Assembly: GCF_001886615.1 (NCBI RefSeq)
Contig: NZ_CP018139.1
Coordinates: forward strand, 558,001-622,000
Length of the DNA stretch: 64,000 nt
Reading direction: 5' to 3'
Source of the DNA: Halomonas aestuarii
GTDB lineage: Bacteria > Pseudomonadota > Gammaproteobacteria > Pseudomonadales > Halomonadaceae
Shown: in pieces, positions 8,818 to 17,747 of the stretch
Layout: every line of letters starts with the position of its first letter
How positions within the stretch are numbered: position 1 is the first letter of the stretch
Notes under the pieces: model-generated
Databases searched by the model: none
What the model was told of the DNA's origin: nothing
What the model saw: only the letters and a program-made list of their open reading frames with translations
Made by a program: the position numbers and the translations under genes

Positions 8818-9267
8818 ATGGACGTAGCACTGCAGAGCATCACTCGCGAGAACTTCGAGGCCGTCATCGCGCTGGAGGTGGCGGCCTCCCAGCGCGACTA
8901 TGTGGCCAGCAACCTCTACTCACTTGCCGAATCGTCCTTCCAGCCGACCTTCCGGCCCCGCGCCATTCTCTGCGACGGCGAGGTGGTGGGCTTTCTCATG
9001 TACGAGTCGTTCGATGAGGAGGGACGGCCGCCCGCCTACAGCATCTTTCGCCTGATGGTCGACCGACACCACCAGGGACGAGGCATCGGGCACCGGGCCA
9101 TGCGGTGTGTGCTGGACGAGATCAGGGCGCTGGGCCCCTTCGAGCGCATCATGATCTGCTATGTGCCCTCCAACCGTGTCGCCCGGGACTTCTATGCCAG
9201 CCTCGGCTTCCGGGAGAGAGGACTGAGCGAGGCCACCGGCGAGATGATCGCAGAGATACGGGGATGA
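8818..9267 (+). CDS. GNAT family N-acetyltransferase (BltD/spermidine-type)
   Basis: A 149-aa acetyl-CoA-dependent transferase. Motif A is seen as FRLMVDRHHQGRGIGHRAM (residues about 78-96), with the pyrophosphate loop Q/R-G-x-G. VARDFYASLGFRERG near the C terminus is the motif B helix. The N-terminal layout, with an AASQRDYVASN helix, resembles BltD-type polyamine acetyltransferases. The acceptor amine is an inference. The start has only a weak upstream purine stretch. It follows the M14 peptidase by 62 bp. Confidence 0.8.
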   Translation: MDVALQSITRENFEAVIALEVAASQRDYVASNLYSLAESSFQPTFRPRAILCDGEVVGFLMYESFDEEGRPPAYSIFRLMVDRHHQGRGIGHRAMRCVLDEIRALGPFERIMICYVPSNRVARDFYASLGFRERGLSEATGEMIAEIRG

Positions 9268-9434
9268 CGAGGGACCGTCGCCCACACGCCTTCGCCGACG
9301 CGCCCGGTGCACCACAGGCTTGACCACCGGGTGGCCGACGGCCCCAGAATACGGCATGTCCCGAGGATGGTATGGCGGGCCCCGCCTCCCCCAGCGGGAG
9401 GCGCGCCACATCGACGGAACGACGAGGAGACCCC

Positions 9435-10025
9435 ATGACCGATCGCCAGCCCCACCCCCGCATCCTGGTCTTCGCCGGCAGCAGTCGCGCCGGCTCGCAC
9501 AACAAGGCCCTGGCGCGCCAGGCCGCCGAGGGCATCGAGCGGATGGGCGGCCGGCCCACCTTCATCGACCTGCGCGACCATCCGATGCCGCTCTACGACG
9601 GCGACCTGGAGGCCGACCGGGGCCTGCCCGAGAATGCCCTGGTGCTGCGTCGCGGCCTGGCCGAGCACGATGGCCTGCTGATCGCCTCGCCAGAGTACAA
9701 CGGCTTCATCACGCCGCTGCTCAAGAACACCCTCGACTGGCTGAGCCGCCCCCACGAGGGCGAGAGTGGCCTGACCCTCTTCGAGGGCAAGCTGGCCGGG
9801 GTAGTCTCCGCCTCCCCCGGCGGGCTCGGCGGCATCCGCAGCCTGGCGCTGGCCCGCCAGCTGCTCACCAACCTCGGCGTGACCGTACTGCCGGACCAGC
9901 TCGCCGTGGCGCATGCCGCGAAGGCCTTCGACGAGCAGGGCCGGCTCAGGGACGATCAGCAGCAGCAGAAGCTCGATGCCCTCTGCCGGCGCCTGGTCGA
10001 CACCCTGCACCGACTGAGGAGCTGA
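9435..10025 (+). CDS. NADPH-dependent FMN reductase family protein
   Basis: A 196-aa flavodoxin-fold oxidoreductase of the FMN_red family (ArsH/ChrR/SsuE branch). The FMN phosphate loop is FAGSSRAGSHNKALA near residues 11-25, and SPEYNGFITPLLKNTLDWLSR near residues 77-97 is the family signature. SASPGGLGGIRSL forms the third flavin loop. It likely reduces quinones, chromate or free flavin with NAD(P)H. The start at 9435 has GAGGAG seven bases before it; the upstream open frame is not conserved in character. Confidence 0.85.
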   Translation: MTDRQPHPRILVFAGSSRAGSHNKALARQAAEGIERMGGRPTFIDLRDHPMPLYDGDLEADRGLPENALVLRRGLAEHDGLLIASPEYNGFITPLLKNTLDWLSRPHEGESGLTLFEGKLAGVVSASPGGLGGIRSLALARQLLTNLGVTVLPDQLAVAHAAKAFDEQGRLRDDQQQQKLDALCRRLVDTLHRLRS

Positions 10026-10466
10026 CCGACCGGGGCATCCATGTCGCCATTGCCCGTCGACGCACCCGGTCATTTCCGGCGGAAATATCCTTATGATGGC
10101 GGGTACAAACGGGACTGATCCAGAGGCATTCGAACGCCTGATTTTCGCAATGAACCTTGATTTCGATGGCGACAACCCACTCCGGATTTTCCGACGCGAC
10201 CTATACTGAAGTTGCCAGCATCAAGGTCTTCGCTTGCGGTGATCAGGCAGGCCAGGCGCAAAGAAGCTGGGCGTTCAGATGTCAGTCAGGCCCTCCGTCT
10301 TCACGCAACCAACCTCTCCCCGAAGCCCGCCTTGACGACCGGCAAGGTTGGTGTCCGTCATCGCCTGACCAGCAAAGCCCGGAATGACGGATCACCTCGG
10401 GTCGGAAGGCTCGTCGGCGCACTACCGACCCGACAGCATCAGCGCCAAGACATGACGAGGCATCCC
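10026..10466. other. Intergenic region without a convincing gene
   Basis: A 441-bp gap. Short open frames here have no good start sites. A 7-bp inverted repeat (GGGTCGG with CCGACCC) at about 10397-10431 lies shortly before the next gene and could be a leader hairpin. I see no RNA gene or mobile element. Confidence 0.5.
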
Positions 10467-10697
10467 ATGAAACTCACAACCCTGACTGCCATCCTGGTGA
10501 TCAGCCTGTTCTCCGTGAGTGCCTCCCTGGCAGGTGATGGTAATTCCACGTATCTGGAAGAGCACAGTGCCCGCCTGCAACAGGAACTGAGCCAACCGCA
10601 GAGCCAACAGATGATGGAGACCCAGCGTCTCCAGCACCGGTCAACACGGCAGACCTCCCGGGGCTTCCAGCAGGAGCAGGATCGCTGGTGGAGGTGA
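10467..10697 (+). CDS. Small exported Gln-rich protein, unknown function
   Basis: A 76-aa protein. It opens with a classic signal peptide (MKLTTLTAILVISLFSVSAS, cleavage predicted after SLA). The mature part is about 50 residues, polar and rich in Gln, Ser and Arg, and ends in QEQDRWWR. The start is supported by GAGG eight bases upstream and by the signal peptide beginning exactly there. It is likely periplasmic or secreted. I recognise no domain. A large hairpin follows about 120 bp downstream. Confidence 0.62.
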   Translation: MKLTTLTAILVISLFSVSASLAGDGNSTYLEEHSARLQQELSQPQSQQMMETQRLQHRSTRQTSRGFQQEQDRWWR

Positions 10698-10819
10698 CAT
10701 CGACGGCAACGCAGCGCCTGTCTCGCTAACCTCACGACCATGCGCGAAGGCCAGGGAGGCTCGAGCCGGTCACGACACCCCGTTCGATACGGCCACTGAC
10801 GAGACACCCTGCATATCCC

Positions 10820-10855
10820 CTGAAGGCCAGGCCCCTCCCGGGGCCTGGCCTTCAG
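10820..10855. terminator. Strong bidirectional terminator-like hairpin
   Basis: A 16-bp perfect stem (CTGAAGGCCAGGCCCC with its complement) and a TCCC loop lie between a plus-strand gene ending at 10697 and a minus-strand gene ending at 10925. There is no T-run, but the position between convergent genes fits termination. Confidence 0.65.
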
Positions 10856-10924
10856 GATGTCGCTGATCGCCTCCCGGTCGAGCACCCGACCGGCGTGACG
10901 TCCTCGAGGGGCGCGGCCACCACG

Positions 10925-11485
10925 CTAGATGCCGATGTCCTCGTCGTACTCCTTGTCCTCATGGCGCCGCAGCGGCGAGTCGTCGTCGCAGTCGGGATCG
11001 TGCAGGAAGGTCTTGGTGACGTCGAGGTAACCGAGGCTCTGGATGGTGCGCCGACCCAGCAGCACGGGATAGTTCATGTCATCGCGGTCCTCGAGGCTGA
11101 ACTGCTCCTGATAGCGCGTGTCGCCCATGCAGATCGTCATCATCACCGCCGGGCGACGGTCCTTGCCGCCGGCCCCGGTGAGGATCAGCCGTCGGTAGAC
11201 CTTGCGCTCGAACTGCCTGGCCACCACCTCTCCGGTGGCTTCGTCCTCGACCTCGACCTCGAAGCGCACCCAGTCCTCGCCATCGCGCTCGAACTCTTCG
11301 ATATGCTCGGCCTGCATGGACGAGGTCAGCGCGCCGCTGTCGAGCTTCGCCTTCACCTCGACGCCCCAGGGCTCGATGGTGGCCTTCTCGACCCATCCCC
11401 AGGTCGGCCTGTCGTCGTCGGCCGAGGCGGCGCCCGCCAGCAGGCAGGTCGCCAGGGCGGTGGCCAGGACATGTCGTATCGGCAT
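10925..11485 (-). CDS. RimK-associated retropepsin-like protease family protein (exported)
   Basis: A 186-aa protein of the 'ATP-dependent zinc protease' family (PF05618-like), a pepsin-like fold near RimK/LysX genes in other genomes. Residues 1-22 form a signal peptide ending ASA. KAKLDSGALTSSMQAEHIE (about 46-64) holds the D-S/T-G active-site motif, and NYPVLLGRRTIQSLG (about 137-151) is the second conserved block. The C-terminal 20 residues are highly acidic. It is probably periplasmic. Substrate unknown. It is divergent from the M48 peptidase gene. Confidence 0.8.
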   Translation of the reverse strand: MPIRHVLATALATCLLAGAASADDDRPTWGWVEKATIEPWGVEVKAKLDSGALTSSMQAEHIEEFERDGEDWVRFEVEVEDEATGEVVARQFERKVYRRLILTGAGGKDRRPAVMMTICMGDTRYQEQFSLEDRDDMNYPVLLGRRTIQSLGYLDVTKTFLHDPDCDDDSPLRRHEDKEYDEDIGI

Positions 11486-11761
11486 GGGAACTCCTCCTTG
11501 ATGAACAACGTACCTCCGCCGGCATCCGATGGACGACGGAGATGACGGATATCGCCGCGGAACATGGACAGCCGCGACGTCCAGGGGGTTCCCCGCCCGT
11601 CACGCACCGCCTGTCTCGTCGCCAGGGCAGAGAGGACACGGCGTAGGATAGTAGACTCCAACGGAGAGGTCGTGAGACGCAACAGGTACGCTCCCGCGTC
11701 AGAGGCCAGGCGTGTCTCGCGCCACCGCCAGACGACCATGCTTGAGATCACAGGGGACGCC

Positions 11762-12721
11762 ATGCCGACCTGGACACCACGACTCTGGCGCAGCCGCCTG
11801 AAGAACGGCCTGCAGACCCTGCTGATCATGGGCGGGCTGGCCCTGGTGCTGGCGGTGCCCGGCTACCTGCTGGCCGGCGGCCTCGGGCTGCTGGTCAGCC
11901 TGGGCGCGGTGGTGGCCGGGGCGCTGGCCAGCACCTGGGTGCCGGCCCGGGTGATCCTCGCCGATGCCGGGGCCGGCCTGCTCGAACGCCACCAGGCGCC
12001 GACCCTCTACCGCCTGCTCGACACCCTCTACCGGCGGGCCGGCCTGCGTCGCCCGCCGCAACTCTTCTATACGCCATCCGAGGATCTCAACGCCTTCGCC
12101 GTGGGCACTCGCCACGACGGCGGCATCGCCGTCACCGAGGGCCTGCTGCGCGTGCTGACGCTCCGCGAACTGGCCGGCGTGCTCGCCCATGAGGTCAGCC
12201 ACCTGCGCCATGGCGATACCCAGGTGATGTCGATGGCCGCGACCATGACGCGCCTGACCCTCTTCCTCACCACCGTGCTGCAGATCAGCCTGCTGCTGAT
12301 GCTGCCGATGATCCTGGCCGGCGAGTTCCGGCTGCCCTGGGGGCTGCTGCTGGTCGTGGCGTTCGCCCCGAGCCTCAGCACCCTCCTGCAGCTGGCCCTC
12401 TCCCGAAACCGCGAATACACCGCCGACCTGGACGCCATGGCCCTGACCGGCGACCCCGAGGGCCTGGCCTCAGCCCTGGGCGTGCTGGAACGCCACCACG
12501 GCCGCTGGCTCGCCACCCTGTTCGGGCGCCATCCGCCCGCCGGGCTCGACTGGCTGCGCACCCACCCCCCGACCCAGGAGCGGATCCGCCGACTGATGGC
12601 GGCCCGGGTGCCCGACCACCCTCCCCTGCATGCGCACCATGGGGACCATGCCCACGTGCCCCCGGTCATCATCGAGCGCCCGGGGCCGAAGGGAAAGCGC
12701 TACTGGATCCGGCGCCGCTGA
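11762..12721 (+). CDS. M48 family membrane zinc metalloprotease (HtpX-like)
   Basis: A 319-aa protein with two N-terminal transmembrane helices (about residues 18-60), then the catalytic domain with HEVSH (143-147) and the downstream glutamate in RNREYTADLDAM. Two further hydrophobic segments (about 165-215) interrupt the domain, as in HtpX-type proteases. The C terminus is His-rich (HAHHGDHAH) and ends strongly basic. It likely degrades misfolded membrane proteins. The start at 11762 follows AGGGGA; the ATG at 11738 is an alternative giving eight more residues. Confidence 0.82.
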   Translation: MPTWTPRLWRSRLKNGLQTLLIMGGLALVLAVPGYLLAGGLGLLVSLGAVVAGALASTWVPARVILADAGAGLLERHQAPTLYRLLDTLYRRAGLRRPPQLFYTPSEDLNAFAVGTRHDGGIAVTEGLLRVLTLRELAGVLAHEVSHLRHGDTQVMSMAATMTRLTLFLTTVLQISLLLMLPMILAGEFRLPWGLLLVVAFAPSLSTLLQLALSRNREYTADLDAMALTGDPEGLASALGVLERHHGRWLATLFGRHPPAGLDWLRTHPPTQERIRRLMAARVPDHPPLHAHHGDHAHVPPVIIERPGPKGKRYWIRRR

Positions 12722-12722
12722 G

Positions 12723-12741
12723 TTGCGCCGTCACGGCGCAA
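12723..12741 (+). terminator. Short hairpin after M48 gene
   Basis: TTGCGCCG pairs with CGGCGCAA two bases after the stop codon. It is short and lacks a T-run, so it is a weak terminator candidate. Confidence 0.35.
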
Positions 12742-12784
12742 GGCCTCATCCTGTCCGCTCCGTCCCCCATCACGAGAGAGCGTC

Positions 12785-14032
12785 ATGAGCGACACGCCCA
12801 AGCCCTGGACCGACCCCATGCCCGACCCGCAGTTCGACCTGATGCGGCGTATCCTGGCCGCGCCCAGCCCGGTGGGGCTGGAGGGCGCGATGACCTACGG
12901 CGTCCTGAAGCCCCACTTCGAGGGCTTCGCGCCCGGCGACTGGCAACTGCAGCAGTTCAAGGGCCACGCGGGCGTGGTGCTGGACACCCACCCGGGCCGG
13001 GACGACCTCTTCAAGGTGATGATCATCGGCCACGCCGACAAGATCCGCATGCAGGTGCGCTCGATCGGCGAGGACGGCAAGATCTGGATCAACACCGACT
13101 CCTTCCTGCCCACCACCCTGCTCGGCCACGAGGTCAAGCTGTTCAGCGAGGACCCGGCGGCCCCGGGGCAGTACCGGGTGATCGAGGGCGGCACCGTGGA
13201 GGCGCTGGGCGCCATCCACTTCTCCGACCCGTCGGTGCGTGACGGCAGCAAGGGCCTGAAGAAGGAGCAGATGTACCTGGACCTGCAGATCCACGGCGAG
13301 AACAAGAAGCAGCAGGTGCTGAACCTCGGCGTGCGCCCCGGGGATGCCATCCTGCTGAACCGGCCGATCCGCCCCGGCTTCAGCCCGGACACCTTCTACG
13401 GCGCCTACCTGGACAACGGCCTGGGCTGCTTCGTCACCGCCGAGGTGGCGCGACTGATCGCCGAGGCAGGCGGTACCGAGCAGGTCCGCGTGCTCTTCGC
13501 CATCGCCAGCTACGAGGAGATCGGCCGCTTCGGCAGCCGGGTGCTGGCCGGCGAGCTGCGGCCCGACGCCATCATCGCCGTGGACGTGAACCACGACTAC
13601 GTGGCCGCCCCGGGCATCGGCGACCGGCGCATGCAGCCGCTGGAGATGGGCAAGGGCTTCACCATGTCAGTGGGCGCCATCGCCAGCGAGCAGCTCAACC
13701 GGATCATCGAGACCACCGCCCGGGAACAGGGCATCCCCATGCAGCGCGACATCGTGGGGCCGGACACCGGCACCGACGGCATGGCCGGGGTGCTCGCCGC
13801 CGTGGACTGCGCCGCCACCTCCATCGGCTTCCCGATCCGCAACATGCACACCATCTCCGAGACCGGGTACACCAAGGACGTGCTGGCGGCGATCCATGCC
13901 ATCACCCATACCGTTCGGGCCCTGGATGGCCTGTCGGACCCGCACCGCGAGTTCCTCGACCACCATCCGCGCCTCGACCAGGCCGGGCCGCTGGGCCACC
14001 AGGGTGCCGACACGCCCGAGGAGCAGAAATAG
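12785..14032 (+). CDS. M42/M20 family metallopeptidase (aminopeptidase)
   Basis: A 415-aa cytosolic di-zinc peptidase of the M42 (glutamyl aminopeptidase/endoglucanase M) group. IGHADKIRM (about residues 79-87) supplies the first metal His/Asp, GAYLDNGLGCF (about 209-219) the bridging Asp, SYEEIGRFGSR (about 241-251) the catalytic Glu pair, VDVNHDY the next Asp, and IRNMHTISETG (about 354-364) the last His. M42 enzymes are often dodecameric and trim peptides. The GAGAG before the ATG is adequate. The C-terminal 25 residues are extra and polar. Confidence 0.85.
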   Translation: MSDTPKPWTDPMPDPQFDLMRRILAAPSPVGLEGAMTYGVLKPHFEGFAPGDWQLQQFKGHAGVVLDTHPGRDDLFKVMIIGHADKIRMQVRSIGEDGKIWINTDSFLPTTLLGHEVKLFSEDPAAPGQYRVIEGGTVEALGAIHFSDPSVRDGSKGLKKEQMYLDLQIHGENKKQQVLNLGVRPGDAILLNRPIRPGFSPDTFYGAYLDNGLGCFVTAEVARLIAEAGGTEQVRVLFAIASYEEIGRFGSRVLAGELRPDAIIAVDVNHDYVAAPGIGDRRMQPLEMGKGFTMSVGAIASEQLNRIIETTAREQGIPMQRDIVGPDTGTDGMAGVLAAVDCAATSIGFPIRNMHTISETGYTKDVLAAIHAITHTVRALDGLSDPHREFLDHHPRLDQAGPLGHQGADTPEEQK

Positions 14033-14065
14033 GCGCCCTGCCCCGCCCGGCCGACGGCGTCAGCG

Positions 14066-14533
14066 CTACAGCCGGTACTCCATGAAGACCGCATCGGGGA
14101 AGGGGTTGTAGCGATAGGGGGCGGTCTCGGTGAAGCCCAGGCGGCGATAGAGGGCCAGCGCCGGCTCCAGGCTGGCCAGGCTGTCGAGCAGCACGCGGCG
14201 GTAGCCGAGCCCGCGGGCCGTCTCCAGGAACGCCAGTGCCAGGGCGTGGCCCACGCCCTGGCCGTGATGGCTCGGCATCACGTACATGCGCTTCATCTCG
14301 GCGTCGCCCGGGGCGAACTCGCGCAGCCCCACCACCCCGACGCAGGTCTCGCCGTCGCGGGCCAGCAGCAGGGCCCCGGCGGGCGGCCCGTACATCTCGG
14401 CCACCTGCCCGAGCTCCTCCTCGAAGCCCTGGAAGCCGAGATCCAGCCCCAGATGACGGGCGTACTCGCGGAACAGCTCGGCGCCGGCCCGGAACTGGGC
14501 ATCACGGCTCGCCTGCTCGATGGTGATGGTCAC
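14066..14533 (-). CDS. GNAT family N-acetyltransferase
   Basis: A 155-aa acetyltransferase. The acetyl-CoA motif is MKRMYVMPSHHGQGVGHALA (about 85-104), followed by ALALYRRLGFTETAPY. The GTG start at 14533 is chosen because GGAGGA lies just upstream and because it overlaps the stop of the PRPP synthetase gene by four bases (GTGA), implying translational coupling. It is the last gene of a three-gene operon with phosphorylase and PRPP synthetase. Its acceptor is unknown; the operon suggests something tied to nucleotide salvage, but that is inference. Confidence 0.82.
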   Translation of the reverse strand: MTITIEQASRDAQFRAGAELFREYARHLGLDLGFQGFEEELGQVAEMYGPPAGALLLARDGETCVGVVGLREFAPGDAEMKRMYVMPSHHGQGVGHALALAFLETARGLGYRRVLLDSLASLEPALALYRRLGFTETAPYRYNPFPDAVFMEYRL

Positions 14534-15438
14534 TGCCTTCCTCCATGAAGCACGTCCGCGAGCGCCGCTTCCAGCGCCGGCGCCAGGGCGATGGCGTTGC
14601 TCTCGTGATCGATGGCGTCGGTGCTCCATACCTCCCCCACGCCGGCGGCCCGGATCACCGCCAGGGCATCCCCGGCGAACAGCGCATGGGTGACGGCCAC
14701 GTCCACGGACGCCGCGCCGGCGGCCAGCAGCGCCTCGGCGGCGCGGGCGAGGGTGTGGCCGGAGCTCGCCACGTCGTCCATCAGCACCACCTGGCGGCCC
14801 CGGACGTCGACATCGGGCAGCGCGACCACCACGTCCCGGTCGCCATTGCGTGTCTTGCGGCAGGTGCCGTGATCGAACCCGGTGATCCCGGCGGCCTGGC
14901 TCACCCACTGCAGCGCCTCCTCGTCGGGCCCCAGCAGGAGGGGATTCTCGCGCCTGGCGGCGATCAGCTCGGCCAGTCGCGGGGCGCCGGAGAGCGCGAT
15001 GGCGTGCTCGAGGGGGATGGCCTGGTCGAGGCGATCGATGCGGTGAAGGTGCGGGTCCACGGTGATCACGGCGTCGAAGAGCTCGGCGAGAAAGCCACCG
15101 ATGATGGTCTGGCTGACGATCTCGCCGGGATGGAAGGCGATGTCCTGGCGCATGTAGGCCAGGTACGGCGCCACCAGCACCAGGCGCCTCACGCCGTGGC
15201 GCCGCGCGTGGCGGGCCACCAGCAGCAACTCGACGAGCTTGTCGTCGGGACGGTCGAGGCTGCGGTAGAGCACGAGGACCTCCGGGAAGGCCCCCGCCTC
15301 GTGGTAGGGGAGCGTGAGCTTGAGCTCCTCGTCGGGAAAACGATGGCGCTCGACGCAGGCCGCGGGCAGCTCGGCGGCCTCGGCCAGGCGGCGGGCGGGG
15401 CCCGCCTCGTCGGGAAAATGCAGCAGCGCGGTGGTCAT
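14530..15438 (-). CDS. Ribose-phosphate pyrophosphokinase (divergent, archaeal-like class)
   Basis: A 302-aa PRPP synthetase homologue. RHRFPDEELKLTLP (about 31-44) and APYLAYMRQDIAFHPGE (about 90-106) match the ATP-binding blocks, DPHLHRIDRL the metal-binding loop, and VVLMDDVASSGHTL (about 217-230) the PRPP loop. It differs from the housekeeping enzyme usually encoded next to ispE and is shorter. It sits 12 bp after an AMP-phosphorylase-like gene. The pair suggests interconversion between nucleotides, ribose phosphates and PRPP. It might act on ribose phosphates other than ribose-5-phosphate. Confidence 0.82.
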   Translation of the reverse strand: MTTALLHFPDEAGPARRLAEAAELPAACVERHRFPDEELKLTLPYHEAGAFPEVLVLYRSLDRPDDKLVELLLVARHARRHGVRRLVLVAPYLAYMRQDIAFHPGEIVSQTIIGGFLAELFDAVITVDPHLHRIDRLDQAIPLEHAIALSGAPRLAELIAARRENPLLLGPDEEALQWVSQAAGITGFDHGTCRKTRNGDRDVVVALPDVDVRGRQVVLMDDVASSGHTLARAAEALLAAGAASVDVAVTHALFAGDALAVIRAAGVGEVWSTDAIDHESNAIALAPALEAALADVLHGGRQ

Positions 15439-15450
15439 CAGGTCTCCTGG

Positions 15451-17031
15451 TCAGAACTCGACGTTGAGCCGGGTGATCTCGGCCGGTGAGCCCAGGGTGA
15501 AGCCGCTGTCGCGCTCGGTTAAGCGGTGCGCGAAGGTCATCTCGTTGGGATAGGCAGCATAGACCCGGTAGAGCGGCTGGCCGGCCTCCACGCTGTCACC
15601 GATGCGCGCCATCAGGTCGACCCCGGCACCGATGGCCTTGGGGGCTCCGGCCAGGCGGGCGATGCGCGCCAGCGTGAGGTTGTCGATGGCGGTGACCACG
15701 CCATCCCCCGGGGCCGGCACCTCGAAGCAGTGCGGGGCCAGGGGGGGATGGTCCGGATCGAAGGGCTTCTCGCCCTGGGCACGGATGATGTCCATCATCT
15801 TGTCCAGCGCCCGGCCGGAATCGAGGATGTCCCGGGCGATGCCGAAGCCGTCGCCACCGCGCATGTCGGGGTCGAACTCCAGCATGCGCCCGGCCAGGCG
15901 CAGCGACTTCAGGCGCAGGTCCACGGGGGCCTCGGGATGGTGAGTGAGCACTCGCATCACGTCCCTGGCCTCCAGGGCCGGGCCGATGCCGCGCCCCACC
16001 GGCTGGCTGCCGTCGGTGATCACGACGTCCAGGGTCATCCCCATGCGCTGGGCCACGAACTCGAACAGCTTGCGCAGCCGTCGCGCCTCCGGCATCGAGC
16101 GCACCTTGGCGTGCGGCCCCACGGGGATGTCGAGCAGCAGGTGGGTGGAACCGGCGGCCGCCTTCTTGGAGAGGATGGAGGCGACCATCTGCCCCGCCGA
16201 GTCGATGGACAGGGGGCGCTCCACCGAGATCAGCACGTCGTCGGCGGGGGACAGCTCGCTGGTGCCGCCCCAGGCGATGCATCCCCGGTGGGTACGGACC
16301 AGCTTGCCCAGCTCCTCGAAGGGCAGGTCGACATTGGCCAGCACCTCCATGGTGTCGGCGGTGCCCGAGGGCGAGGTGATGGCGCGGGACGAGGTCTTGG
16401 GGCAGAGCAGGCCATGGGCCGCGGCGATCGGCACCACCAGCATCGAGGTGCGATTGCCGGGTATGCCCCCGATGCAGTGCTTGTCCACCACCGGGTGCTC
16501 CCGCCAGTCGAGCTGGCGACCGACCCGGCTCATGGCGTCGCTGAGGAAGAAGACCTCCTCGCGGTCGAGCTCGTTCTGGTCACAGGCCACCACGAAGGCC
16601 GTGAGCTCGATCTTGGAATAGCGCAGCTCGGCGATGTCCTGGATGATGTGACGGAAGTCCTCGCGGTAGAGCCGCTCCCCTCCGATCTTGCGATGCAGGG
16701 CGGGAATCGAGGCCGGGGGCTCGGCCTGGGAGACGCTGACCGGATGGCCCTCCTCCACCCCCAGCATGGTGAAGGCGTCCTCGGAGAGGCCGAGCTGCTG
16801 GCAGTCGACGATGGCGGTGTCATCCACCACGTTGAGGCTGGCCAGGATGCGCTGGCCGTTGGCGCGGATCTCCACCTTGGAGAGCGCCTGGAAGCCCTCG
16901 GCACGATAGAGGGCGCATTCGCGGTGCAGATAGGCCACGTTCTCGCGGTAGGTATCGATCCCCACACGGCGTAACGTGAGCGGCGTGAGGGTATCCTCCG
17001 GCGTCGCGCTCTCGGGGGGGGTATTGTTCAT
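15451..17031 (-). CDS. Thymidine/AMP phosphorylase family protein (long form)
   Basis: A 526-aa nucleoside or nucleotide phosphorylase of the long archaeal-type family. An extra N-terminal beta domain (about 1-110) precedes the phosphorylase core. [20 protein letters not shown] (about 180-199) is the phosphate-binding motif; the IGGIPGNRT form typifies AMP-phosphorylase relatives, while classical DeoA has [25 protein letters not shown] and [18 protein letters not shown] follow. The predicted reaction is phosphorolysis of a (deoxy)nucleoside or AMP; which one cannot be settled here. The start at 17031 has AAGGAAGG nine bases upstream. It is the first gene of the operon. Confidence 0.84.
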   Translation of the reverse strand: MNNTPPESATPEDTLTPLTLRRVGIDTYRENVAYLHRECALYRAEGFQALSKVEIRANGQRILASLNVVDDTAIVDCQQLGLSEDAFTMLGVEEGHPVSVSQAEPPASIPALHRKIGGERLYREDFRHIIQDIAELRYSKIELTAFVVACDQNELDREEVFFLSDAMSRVGRQLDWREHPVVDKHCIGGIPGNRTSMLVVPIAAAHGLLCPKTSSRAITSPSGTADTMEVLANVDLPFEELGKLVRTHRGCIAWGGTSELSPADDVLISVERPLSIDSAGQMVASILSKKAAAGSTHLLLDIPVGPHAKVRSMPEARRLRKLFEFVAQRMGMTLDVVITDGSQPVGRGIGPALEARDVMRVLTHHPEAPVDLRLKSLRLAGRMLEFDPDMRGGDGFGIARDILDSGRALDKMMDIIRAQGEKPFDPDHPPLAPHCFEVPAPGDGVVTAIDNLTLARIARLAGAPKAIGAGVDLMARIGDSVEAGQPLYRVYAAYPNEMTFAHRLTERDSGFTLGSPAEITRLNVEF

Positions 17032-17208
17032 GAGACCTTCCTTGCTCGGCGCCCGGTGAGCCGGGCACATGTCACCCTGGTGACGGATGGCCCCATCCTA
17101 GCAGCGCCCCGCGGGGGCGTCATTTGACCCACGACATGGCGAGCCCGTGACGACGGCGCCGAGATCACGCTAGGCTTGGCCGTACGCCCGACGAGAGGAT
17201 CGCCCACC

Positions 17209-17670
17209 GTGCTCGCTGCCCCCTTCGATACCGGCCACCTGTGGGCGGTGGCCATCACCACGATCACCGTCCTGGTCTGCATCGTGATGCACTACGAGGT
17301 CTCGCTTCGCCTCTGGCAGCGCCTGGAACGGTCGCGCAACTCCCTGCGGACCCGTTTCCTGATGCTGAGCTTCGTGCTGTTCGGCACCCACGTCGCCCAG
17401 ATCTGGCTCTTCGCCTTCGCCATGGCCCTGCTCGGCACGCATCCACTGACAGGCGGCCTGGAGGGCCTGGGCACCCTCAAGTTCCTCGATTACGTCTACT
17501 TCTCGGCGATCACCTACACCACCCTGGGCTACGGCGACCTGATCCCGACCGGGCCGATGCGCTTCGTCACCGGCACCGAGGCGCTGATCGGCTTCATGCT
17601 GATCACCTGGTCGGCCTCGATCACCTTCCTCGAGATGCAGCGTCACTGGTCGGCCCGCCGCGAGCGCTGA
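17209..17670 (+). CDS. Two-TM potassium channel family protein
   Basis: A 153-aa ion channel of the Ion_trans_2 family. A first helix at about 9-30, an extra hydrophobic helix at about 55-75, then a pore loop with the selectivity filter TTLGYGD (residues 104-110) and a final helix to about 140. There is no cytosolic RCK domain, so gating is unknown. The GTG at 17209 follows GAGAGGA; an in-frame TTG at 17176 has no ribosome site. It is divergent from the phosphorylase operon across about 180 bp. Potassium handling fits a halophile. Confidence 0.82.
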   Translation: MLAAPFDTGHLWAVAITTITVLVCIVMHYEVSLRLWQRLERSRNSLRTRFLMLSFVLFGTHVAQIWLFAFAMALLGTHPLTGGLEGLGTLKFLDYVYFSAITYTTLGYGDLIPTGPMRFVTGTEALIGFMLITWSASITFLEMQRHWSARRER

Positions 17671-17747
17671 GGCGACCGAGCCCGGCACGGCCCACGCCGC
17701 CGGGTGGCCGGCAGACGGCCGAATGACGGTGCCGATGCCGAGAGGCC

